The notes beneath the pieces were generated by a model. It was not told where the DNA came from. It worked only from the letters and a program-made list of their open reading frames with translations, and made no database searches. Positions 1-4,947 of a stretch of DNA of 6,764 bases are shown in pieces (within the stretch, counting starts at the first letter, position 1; each line of letters begins with the position of its first letter). This DNA is from Pseudolabrys sp. (GTDB taxonomy: Bacteria; Pseudomonadota; Alphaproteobacteria; Rhizobiales; Xanthobacteraceae): contig JAQSCR010000634.1 of the NCBI GenBank assembly GCA_029945495.1, positions 244 to 7,007 on the forward strand. Direction: 5' to 3'. Both the position numbers and the translations under genes were made by a program.

Positions 1-20
1 CCGGTTTAGGGAGAGCGTTC

Positions 21-800
21 ATGCCGATTATCACTGCCGATGATGGCTGCCCGATCAATGTCGAAATCTCGGGCAGCGACAGCGCGCCGGCGCTGATGCT
101 GTCGAACTCGCTCGGCACCAACCTGACCATGTGGGACGATCAGGTCGGCGAATGGTCGAAGCATTTCCGCGTCATCCGCTACGACCGTCGCGGTCACGGC
201 GGTTCCGGCGCGCCGAAAGGCCCCTATTCGATGGAGCGCTTCGGCCGCGACGTCATTGCGGTGCTCGACGCGCTCAAGGTCAAGAAGACCAACTGGTGCG
301 GCCTGTCGATGGGCGGCATGGTCGGACAATGGCTGGGCGCTAACGCGCCGGACCGCGTCGAGAAACTGGTCCTCTCCAACACGACGTACTATTACGCCGA
401 CAAGGGCCCGTGGAACGACCGCATCAAGTTCGTGCGCGAGAACGGCCTCGAAAAACTGGTCGATCCCAACATGGAGCGCTGGTTCACCGCGGGCTTTCGG
501 CAAAAATCGCCGGACGTGATCGCGCGCATGAAGGCGCTGTTCCTCACCACCAATCCGGAAGGCTACATCGCCTGCTGCGAGGCGATCCGCGACATGGATT
601 TCCGCGACAGCAACAAACGTATCACGGCGCCGACTTTGGTGATCGTCGGTGCGCAGGACCCGGCCACGCCGCCGGCGCAAGGCGAAATGATCGCGCAGCA
701 GATCAAGGGCGCCAAACTGGCGAGCTTTGATGCCGCGCATATTGCGAACATGGAGCAGCCCAAGCTCTATACCGAAGCTGTGCTCAACTTCCTCTCTTAA
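21..800 (+). CDS. pcaD: 3-oxoadipate enol-lactonase (beta-ketoadipate pathway)
   Basis: This 259-residue alpha/beta hydrolase hydrolyses 3-oxoadipate enol-lactone to 3-oxoadipate in the cytoplasm, the last step before the CoA-dependent reactions of protocatechuate degradation. Visible in the protein are the oxyanion-hole region SNSLGT (28-33), the RYDRRGHGGS strand/turn (53-62), the nucleophile elbow GLSMGG (94-99, Ser96), a probable acid Asp213 in AQDPATP and the catalytic His240 in AAH. Length matches PcaD (about 260). The start is supported by an AGGGAGAG ribosome binding site at 8-15. A TAG at 7-9 may be the end of an upstream gene. pcaC follows after 12 bases, so the two are probably one transcript. 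The alternative is another alpha/beta hydrolase, but pcaC next door makes PcaD by far the best reading. Confidence 0.93.
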   Translation: MPIITADDGCPINVEISGSDSAPALMLSNSLGTNLTMWDDQVGEWSKHFRVIRYDRRGHGGSGAPKGPYSMERFGRDVIAVLDALKVKKTNWCGLSMGGMVGQWLGANAPDRVEKLVLSNTTYYYADKGPWNDRIKFVRENGLEKLVDPNMERWFTAGFRQKSPDVIARMKALFLTTNPEGYIACCEAIRDMDFRDSNKRITAPTLVIVGAQDPATPPAQGEMIAQQIKGAKLASFDAAHIANMEQPKLYTEAVLNFLS

Positions 801-812
801 TAGGCTCCTATC

Positions 813-1202
813 ATGGACGAGAAAGAACGCTACGCGCTCGGCATGGCCAAGCGCCGCAAGGTGCTGGGGGCCGCCTGGGTCGACAAGGCCAACGCCAAAA
901 AAAACGCCTTCAACGAGGAATTCCAGGATTTCATCACCCGCGGCGCCTGGGGCGAGGTCTGGACAAGGCCGCATTTTGACGACCGCACGCGCCGCATTCT
1001 GGTGATCGGCACGATGCTGGCGCTCGGTCATTGGGACGAGTTCGTCATGCATGTGCGCGCAGCGCTGACCGAAGGCGGCTTTTCGCACGACGACATCAAG
1101 GAAATCATTTTGCAGCAGGCGATCTACTGCGGCGTGCCGGCGGCCAACCATGCGTTCAAGGAAGCGGCCGCGGTGTTTGAGGCGATCGCCAAAGAAAAAT
1201 AG
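813..1202 (+). CDS. pcaC: 4-carboxymuconolactone decarboxylase
   Basis: This 129-residue member of the CMD/AhpD-like family decarboxylates 4-carboxymuconolactone to 3-oxoadipate enol-lactone, the substrate of PcaD. The sequence shows the characteristic WGEVWTRP segment (46-53), the RTRRILVIGTMLALG helix (58-72), HWDEFVMHVRAAL (73-85) and the C-terminal IYCGVPAANHAF (104-115). The CxxC pair of AhpD peroxidase-type members is absent (the only Cys is 106), as expected for a true decarboxylase. Length is typical (about 125-135). It starts 12 bases after the pcaD stop with only a weak ribosome binding site, suggesting translation depends partly on pcaD. The TAG stop lies inside the 5' arm of the hairpin that follows. 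An A8 run sits at 897-904 within codons 29-31. Together with pcaD this is part of a pca operon whose other genes are outside the window. Confidence 0.94.
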   Translation: MDEKERYALGMAKRRKVLGAAWVDKANAKKNAFNEEFQDFITRGAWGEVWTRPHFDDRTRRILVIGTMLALGHWDEFVMHVRAALTEGGFSHDDIKEIILQQAIYCGVPAANHAFKEAAAVFEAIAKEK

Positions 1203-1223
1203 CCCGTCCTTGCGGACGGGCTA
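1200..1223 (-). terminator. Rho-independent hairpin between convergent genes
   Basis: A perfect 10-bp stem (TAGCCCGTCC / GGACGGGCTA) with a TTGC loop lies between pcaC and the minus-strand gene. Read on the minus strand the hairpin is followed by ATTTTTC, a good U-tract, so it looks like the terminator of the minus-strand gene ending at 1251. Read on the plus strand no U-tract follows, so it would be a weaker terminator for pcaC. Its left arm begins with the pcaC stop codon. Confidence 0.8.
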
Positions 1224-1250
1224 CCGGAATTCGAATGCGCTCGTGATGCG

Positions 1251-1784
1251 TTAGCGCCGGAGCGAAAACCAGTTCGCTCCCTGCGGCACGGCCGCAATCG
1301 CAGCATCAGTCGCCGGCACCGCGACGCGGCGCGCATAGCTGCGTTCGACCATGCAGAGCGCGGTGCCAAGCGCGGCCAGCAAAAGCTGGAGAACCTGCTC
1401 GCGCACCAGATCGGTGTTGTTCGACCAGATCGCCGGACCGGCTGAGGCGATGCTGATCGCCACAACGAGAATGAAGCCGCCTTCGAGAATTTCGGTATTG
1501 GCCTTGCCGCCGGCCAGCGAACGCAGGCGGTCGACGAGGTGAATGGCGCAAAAGGCCGCGACGGCTAGCTTTACGGTGCCGAAGAAGGCGGCAAGTTGCA
1601 GAAGCGCCATCGGGCTGAGATGGAAATGGCTGCCGATGCCGAAGACGAACTGCGAACGCCAGACGTCTTCAAGGCCATAGGTCGGCGAGGTCAGGACGCG
1701 CATCGCGTCGAAGCCCCAGAACAGTGTGAAGTAAAGCGCGATCGCAAGGATCATGGCCACGGTGGCGCCGGAAACTTTACGCAT
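1251..1784 (-). CDS. Hypothetical four-helix membrane protein
   Basis: I do not recognise this 177-residue protein. Hydrophobic stretches at about residues 6-28, 57-84, 101-120 and 128-147 suggest four transmembrane helices, so it is probably an inner-membrane protein. A loop of about 30 residues between helices 1 and 2 contains TYGLEDVWRSQFVFGIGSHF. A short positively charged loop (DRLRSLAGGK, 85-94) separates helices 2 and 3, and the tail is polar and Arg-containing. The start is well set: an AGGAG ribosome binding site (complement of 1791-1795) lies six bases upstream of the ATG. Transcription runs toward pcaC and ends at the shared hairpin. The gene stands alone, insulated upstream by the terminator at 1942-1970. 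I see no catalytic motif. Four-helix proteins of this size in Hyphomicrobiales are commonly uncharacterised, and no function is assigned. Confidence 0.8.
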   Translation of the reverse strand: MRKVSGATVAMILAIALYFTLFWGFDAMRVLTSPTYGLEDVWRSQFVFGIGSHFHLSPMALLQLAAFFGTVKLAVAAFCAIHLVDRLRSLAGGKANTEILEGGFILVVAISIASAGPAIWSNNTDLVREQVLQLLLAALGTALCMVERSYARRVAVPATDAAIAAVPQGANWFSLRR

Positions 1785-1941
1785 GTGATGCTCCTGTTCA
1801 GGGCTTCATGCGTAAGCGCTTCAAATCCTAATTTCAAAAGAAACCAAAACTTTACCTTACCGGCTAACCCCGTTGCGTCACCGGTCGCGCATTAACCACC
1901 GCACCGGCGCCGTGGAATGACCGCGAGCGCAACTGGAATCG
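1785..1941. promoter_or_regulatory. Upstream region of the four-helix membrane protein gene
   Basis: This is a noncoding gap between the start of the minus-strand membrane-protein gene and the terminator of the next minus-strand gene. The part at about 1815-1870 is clearly more A/T-rich than its surroundings, with two copies of TTCAAA (1820-1825 and 1834-1839), and probably contains the promoter for the 1784 start. I could not identify a convincing -35/-10 pair or a GGAAC/CGTT pair, so no promoter is placed. Confidence 0.35.
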
Positions 1942-1970
1942 AAAAAGCCCCGCCGTGAGGCGGGGCTTTT
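1942..1970 (-). terminator. Strong Rho-independent terminator of the small repeat-protein gene
   Basis: AAAAGCCCCGCC, loop GTGA, GGCGGGGCTTTT: a perfect 12-bp stem whose inner 8 bp are all G-C. On the minus strand the stem ends in five U residues (five A at 1942-1946 on the plus strand). It begins 23 bases past the stop of the 55-residue repeat protein, which supports that small ORF as a real transcribed gene. It also has a U4 run on the plus strand, so it could work in both directions. Confidence 0.9.
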
Positions 1971-1992
1971 CCGTTGATCTCGCCGCAGAATG

Positions 1993-2160
1993 TTAGCGGT
2001 TCTGGCCCTGCTGGCCACCCTGGCCGGGACTGTTCTGCTGCTGGCCCGGCTTTGGATTGCCACCCTGCTGCTGCTGGCCCGGCTTTTGATCGCCCCCCTG
2101 CTGCTGTTGGCCCGGCTTCTGGTTGGGATTCTGCTGATTGGGGTTCTGGTTCTGGGACAT
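1993..2160 (-). CDS. Small Gln/Gly/Asn/Pro-rich repeat protein (hydrophilin-like)
   Basis: This 55-residue protein starts MSQNQNPNQQNPNQKPG and ends GGQQGQNR. It uses only nine kinds of residue. By count it has 21 Gln, 11 Gly, 8 Asn and 7 Pro, no Cys, no aromatic residue, and no hydrophobic residue other than Met1. Residues 14-24 and 25-35 are near-identical 11-residue repeats (QKPGQQQQGGD / QKPGQQQQGGN), with a third partial copy at 36-44. It should be soluble and fully disordered. Evidence that it is real: a GGAAGGA ribosome binding site ends six bases upstream of the ATG, an EcfG-type promoter lies further upstream, and a strong terminator follows the stop. Small Gln-rich proteins of this style occur in Bradyrhizobium-like genomes, but I know no function. 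High Gly content, hydrophilicity and a stress promoter together resemble hydrophilins, which is an inference. The plus-strand leucine-rich reading of the same DNA is an artefact of CAG/CTG repeats. Confidence 0.82.
   Translation of the reverse strand: MSQNQNPNQQNPNQKPGQQQQGGDQKPGQQQQGGNPKPGQQQNSPGQGGQQGQNR
2029..2121 (-). repeat. In-gene 33-bp tandem repeat (about 2.8 copies)
   Basis: Units at 2089-2121 and 2056-2088 are 33 bp long and differ at only a few positions. A partial third unit lies at 2029-2055. Each encodes a (Q/P)KPGQQQ-type peptide in the small repeat protein. The unit is a whole number of codons, so gain or loss of a copy would keep the reading frame. Confidence 0.85.
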
Positions 2161-2222
2161 AAGTTATCCTTCCAACGTTGTTGACCTCGAAGGATCGCCT
2201 CGAGGAGCCCACCCGCAAAGAC

Positions 2223-2247
2223 AACGTTGCCTGCGCCAATTCGTTCC
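2223..2247 (-). promoter_or_regulatory. EcfG-type (general stress sigma factor) promoter for the 55-residue protein
   Basis: Read on the minus strand the element is GGAAC (2247-2243), a 16-base spacer, then CGTT (2226-2223). This matches exactly the GGAAC-N16/17-CGTT consensus known for the alphaproteobacterial general stress sigma factor (EcfG/SigT family). The expected transcription start, several bases past CGTT, gives a leader of roughly 55 bases before the ATG at 2160. The -10 part sits in a perfect palindrome, CAACGTTG (2222-2229). Confidence 0.78.
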
Positions 2248-2273
2248 GACGCCTCGGCAATCCCGAGCGGCGC

Positions 2274-2298
2274 GGAACTTGTGGCAGCAATGTGCGTT
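2274..2298 (+). promoter_or_regulatory. EcfG-type (general stress sigma factor) promoter for the 27-residue protein
   Basis: GGAAC at 2274-2278, a 16-base spacer, then CGTT at 2295-2298 (continuing TC) match the EcfG consensus exactly. The predicted start of transcription at about 2303-2307 leaves a leader of about 30 bases, enough for the ribosome binding site at 2323-2327 and the GTG at 2335. The -35 box is 26 bases from the -35 box of the oppositely directed promoter, so the two promoters are back to back. Confidence 0.8.
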
Positions 2299-2322
2299 TC
2301 CTGTGCAGCCCAATGAGGATAT

Positions 2323-2327
2323 AGGAG
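2323..2327 (+). promoter_or_regulatory. Ribosome binding site deciding the GTG start of the 27-codon gene
   Basis: AGGAG lies seven bases upstream of GTG at 2335. This near-ideal spacing is what identifies the unusual GTG as the start and separates the short ORF from overlapping reading frames. Confidence 0.78.
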
Positions 2328-2334
2328 AACGATC

Positions 2335-2418
2335 GTGGGACGCTATTTTCTGCTTTGGCTTCTGGGTATCCCCCTGCCGATCCTGGCGCTGATCTGGATT
2401 TTCGGCGGCCTGCACTAA
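2335..2418 (+). CDS. 27-residue single-helix membrane microprotein
   Basis: This very short gene starts with GTG and ends with TAA. The product begins MGRYFLLWLLGIPLPI and ends IFGGLH. Residues 4-23 form one hydrophobic helix broken by a central Gly-Ile-Pro-Leu-Pro kink, with Arg3 at the N-terminal edge and a short GGLH tail, so an N-in, single-pass inner-membrane peptide is likely. Supporting evidence is an ideal AGGAG ribosome binding site, an EcfG-type promoter about 35 bases upstream of the start, and a clean stop. Small membrane proteins resembling this one occur in proteobacteria as hypothetical proteins, but I cannot attach a family name. The context implies induction under general stress, perhaps with a role in the membrane or in modulating a larger membrane protein (inference). 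Longer ORFs overlapping it in other frames have no comparable start signals. Confidence 0.75.
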   Translation: MGRYFLLWLLGIPLPILALIWIFGGLH

Positions 2419-2436
2419 TCGGCGTCAGACCGGCGA

Positions 2437-2457
2437 GCGGCGCCCCTCGGGCGTCGC
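2437..2457 (+). terminator. Possible GC-rich hairpin after the 27-codon gene
   Basis: GCGGCGCCC, loop CTC, GGGCGTCGC forms a 9-bp stem with one G-U pair, starting 19 bases after the TAA. No U-tract follows, so it is at best a weak or Rho-assisted terminator. It may also simply reflect the GC-rich sequence. Confidence 0.35.
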
Positions 2458-2654
2458 CGCCAGCGCCGGGCAGACCGTGAGCCGGTGCCGAGCGCGAACT
2501 CACCCGATCGCCTTCCTCCCCCCGCATCTGCGACCAATGACTTAACAACATGCCGCCAGCATAACGTTGCCGCTGCGCCTTCGCCCTGTTAAGCATTTGA
2601 GGTGGGGACCTTAGACTGGCTGCCGGGCCGGTCTTTCGGAAAGCGGGCGTAAGC
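2458..2654 (+). promoter_or_regulatory. Leader/promoter region of the liv operon
   Basis: This stretch is noncoding and must hold the promoter of the livHMGF operon unless transcription reads through from the 27-codon gene. I could not place a convincing -35/-10 pair. The visible structure is an inverted pair CTTAACA (2541-2547) and TGTTAAG (2587-2593), which may be two half-sites of an operator. The livH start has only a modest ribosome binding site (GGAAAG at 2638-2643, 11 bases from the ATG). Confidence 0.4.
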
Positions 2655-3572
2655 ATGGAAGTGTTTCTCCAGCAGCTCATTAACGGCATCACGTTAGGCT
2701 CGATCTACGGCCTGATCGCCATTGGTTACACCATGGTGTTCGGCATCATCGGCATGGTCAATTTCGCCCATGGTGATGTGTTCATGGTGGCGGCCTTCGT
2801 CGCGCTGGTCGCTTTTCTGATCCTGACCACCTGGCTCGGCGTCTCCTCGATCGCGGTTGCGCTGTTCATCGTGCTGATCGTCGCCATGCTGTTCACCTCG
2901 CTGGTCAACTGGATCATCGAGCGGCTCGCCTACCGGCCTTTGCGCGGCTCGTTCCGGCTGGCGCCGCTGATTTCGGCGATCGGCATGTCGATCTTCCTGT
3001 CGAATTTCGTGCAGGTCAGCCAAGGCCCGCGCAACAAAGCGATCCCGCCAATGGTTCAAGGTGAGTTCGTATTGTTCACGCAAAACGATTACGCGGTCAC
3101 CCTCTCATTCAAGCAATTGATAATCTGGGGCGTCACCGCCGTGCTTCTGGTGTGCTTCTGGTATCTGGTCGCCAAGACCCGGCTCGGCCGGGCGCAACGC
3201 GCCTGCGAGCAGGACCAGAAGATGGCGGCCTTGGTCGGCGTCAATGTCGACCAGACCATCTCCATGACTTTCGTCATCGCCGCCGCGCTCGCCGCCGTCG
3301 CCGGCACCATGTACCTGATGTATTACGGCGTGGTCAGCTTCTCCGACGGCTTCGTGCCCGGCGTCAAAGCCTTCACCGCCGCGGTGCTGGGCGGCATCGG
3401 CTCGCTGCCGGGCGCGGTCATCGGCGGGCTTCTGATCGGCCTGATCGAGACCATGTGGTCGGCTTATTTTTCGATCGACTACAAGGACGTCGCCGCCTTC
3501 TCGGTGCTCGCCATTACGTTGATCTTCCTGCCGCAGGGCCTGTTCGGCCGGCCGGATGTTGAGAAAGTCTGA
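2655..3572 (+). CDS. livH: Branched-chain amino acid ABC transporter permease LivH
   Basis: This 305-residue inner-membrane permease is one half of the transport channel of a HAAT-family ABC importer (leucine, isoleucine, valine and related amino acids). It has the LivH hallmark GSIYGLIAIGYTMVFGIIGM (15-34) followed by VNFAHGDVFMV (35-45), the coupling-loop segment TRLGRAQRACEQDQKMAALVG (175-195) that contacts the ATPases, and the conserved KAFTAAVLGGIGSLPGAVIGG (238-258). Several hydrophobic helices span the length, consistent with about eight membrane segments. Length is usual (about 290-310). It is the first gene of the operon and its stop lies one base before the preferred livM start. Residue motifs alone do not fix the substrate; related systems also carry amides and aromatic acids. 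Confidence 0.95.
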   Translation: MEVFLQQLINGITLGSIYGLIAIGYTMVFGIIGMVNFAHGDVFMVAAFVALVAFLILTTWLGVSSIAVALFIVLIVAMLFTSLVNWIIERLAYRPLRGSFRLAPLISAIGMSIFLSNFVQVSQGPRNKAIPPMVQGEFVLFTQNDYAVTLSFKQLIIWGVTAVLLVCFWYLVAKTRLGRAQRACEQDQKMAALVGVNVDQTISMTFVIAAALAAVAGTMYLMYYGVVSFSDGFVPGVKAFTAAVLGGIGSLPGAVIGGLLIGLIETMWSAYFSIDYKDVAAFSVLAITLIFLPQGLFGRPDVEKV

Positions 3573-3573
3573 C

Positions 3574-4944
3574 ATGGCAGACGGCGTAGAAAAGGTGCGT
3601 ATCGATACCGCAGGCGCTTTGCGCGACGCCGCCATCACCGCACTGCTGGCCTTCGGCCTGTTTCTGCCGCTGATTGGCTTCCAGACCGTCACCAATATCC
3701 GCAACGAACTGGTATTGACCACGCGCTGGCCGCTGCTGTTCAGCATCGTCGCTATCGTCGGCGTCGCCCGCCTCGCCTATTCGTTCTTCTTCGCCCCATG
3801 GCTGGCGCAACGGCGCTTGCGGCCTGTCGCGGTCACCCCGCCGGCTTGGCGCGGTTTCGTCGGCAAATGGTTCGTCCCCTTCGCCATCGGTTTCGTCATC
3901 GTCTATCCGGCCATAGTCATCGCCTCGCTCGGCTTCGGCGGCGCGCTGAAATGGGTCGATAATTTCGGCATTCAGATTCTGATCTATGTAATGCTCGGCT
4001 GGGGCCTCAATATCGTGGTCGGCCTCGCCGGATTGCTCGATCTCGGATACGTCGCCTTCTACGCGGTCGGCGCTTACGCCTATGCGCTGCTGGCCAAGGA
4101 ATTCGGTTTCTCGTTCTGGATCCTGCTGCCGCTTGCCGGCGTGATGTCGTCGTTCTGGGGCATCCTGCTCGGCTTCCCGGTGCTGCGGCTGCGCGGCGAC
4201 TATCTCGCCATCGTCACGCTCGCCTTCGGCGAGATCATCCGTATCGTGCTGGTCAACTGGGTCGACCTGACCAACGGTTATGCCGGCATCAGCGGCATTC
4301 CGCGGCCGAGCTTCTTCGGCATTCCGTTCAACGCCGACGACGACGGCTTCGCCGCGACATTCGGACTCGCATTCTCGCCGATCTACCGCACCATTTTTCT
4401 CTATTACCTGATCCTGGCGCTGGCCTTCCTCACCGCCTTCGTCACCGTGCGCCTGCGCCGGCTGCCGGTCGGCCGCGCCTGGGAGGCATTGCGCGAGGAC
4501 GAAATCGCCTGCCGCTCGCTCGGCATCAACACCACCAATACCAAGCTCACCGCCTTCGGCATGGGCGCGATGTTCGCAGGGTTCGCCGGATCGTTCTTCG
4601 CCGCGCGCCAGGGCTTCATCTCGCCGGAGAGCTTCACCTTCCTGGAGTCAGCGACCATCCTGTCGATCGTCGTGCTCGGCGGCATGGGCAGCCAAATTGG
4701 TGTGGCGATTGCGGCTATCGTTATGATCGGCGGCACCGAGATCATGCGCGAACTGGATTTCCTTAAGCAGATCTTCGGCGAGTCGTTCGATCCGACCCAG
4801 TACCGCATGCTGCTGTTCGGCTTCGCCATGGTCATCATCATGGTGCTGCGGCCGCGCGGCCTAGTCTCGACGCGCGATCCGTCGGTTTTCCTAAAAGAGC
4901 GCAAAGCCATCAGCGCCGATCTGGTCAAAGAAGGGCACGGCTAG
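3574..4944 (+). CDS. livM: Branched-chain amino acid ABC transporter permease LivM
   Basis: This second channel permease has 456 residues from ATG 3574. An alternative ATG at 3556 would add six residues and overlap livH, but it has no ribosome binding site, whereas 3574 has GAGAAAG at 3561-3567. The N-terminal part (about 20-125) has three hydrophobic helices preceding the core, the extension usual in the longer LivM proteins. The core begins with YVMLGWGLNIVVGLAGLLDLG (138-158) and contains LRLRGDYLAIVTLAFGEI (204-221). The coupling loop is PVGRAWEALREDEIACRSLG (298-317), followed by the KLTAFGMGAMFAGFAGSFFA segment (324-343) and the VLGGMGSQIG turn (367-376). Residues 430-456 form a charged cytoplasmic tail. 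It is intact and slightly longer than E. coli LivM (about 425). Confidence 0.94.
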   Translation: MADGVEKVRIDTAGALRDAAITALLAFGLFLPLIGFQTVTNIRNELVLTTRWPLLFSIVAIVGVARLAYSFFFAPWLAQRRLRPVAVTPPAWRGFVGKWFVPFAIGFVIVYPAIVIASLGFGGALKWVDNFGIQILIYVMLGWGLNIVVGLAGLLDLGYVAFYAVGAYAYALLAKEFGFSFWILLPLAGVMSSFWGILLGFPVLRLRGDYLAIVTLAFGEIIRIVLVNWVDLTNGYAGISGIPRPSFFGIPFNADDDGFAATFGLAFSPIYRTIFLYYLILALAFLTAFVTVRLRRLPVGRAWEALREDEIACRSLGINTTNTKLTAFGMGAMFAGFAGSFFAARQGFISPESFTFLESATILSIVVLGGMGSQIGVAIAAIVMIGGTEIMRELDFLKQIFGESFDPTQYRMLLFGFAMVIIMVLRPRGLVSTRDPSVFLKERKAISADLVKEGHG

Positions 4945-4947
4945 CGC

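Noticed and set aside
1..9. Possible 3' end of an upstream gene (TAG at 7-9)
   Set aside because: Only nine bases are available, so neither a gene nor its frame can be supported.
897..904. Programmed -1 frameshift heptamer (A AAA AAC) in pcaC
   Set aside because: The shifted frames give no recognisable extension and no stimulatory structure is evident. PcaC is complete in the zero frame.
6..1151. A 381-codon minus-strand open frame antisense to pcaD and pcaC
   Set aside because: It is His/Arg/Ala-rich shadow coding opposite two clearly recognised genes, as expected in GC-rich DNA. No family is recognisable and there is no good start signal.
1851..1898. TTACC/TAACC/TTAACC motifs resembling CtrA sites
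   Set aside because: The full TTAA-N7-TTAA spacing is absent; only isolated half-sites are present.
1990..2184. Plus-strand leucine-rich frame that looks like a transmembrane protein
   Set aside because: The Leu codons (CTG) are the reverse complement of CAG Gln codons in the minus-strand repeat gene. It lacks a ribosome binding site and crosses the start region of the real gene.
2138..2392. An 84-codon plus-strand frame overlapping the 27-codon gene
   Set aside because: It begins inside the minus-strand repeat gene upstream of the predicted promoter and has no start signal. The 27-codon frame has an ideal one.
1892..2692. A 266-codon minus-strand open frame spanning the small-gene region
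   Set aside because: It runs through the terminator, both stress promoters, the antisense of the 27-codon gene and an out-of-frame reading of the Gln-rich repeats. It would also begin inside livH.
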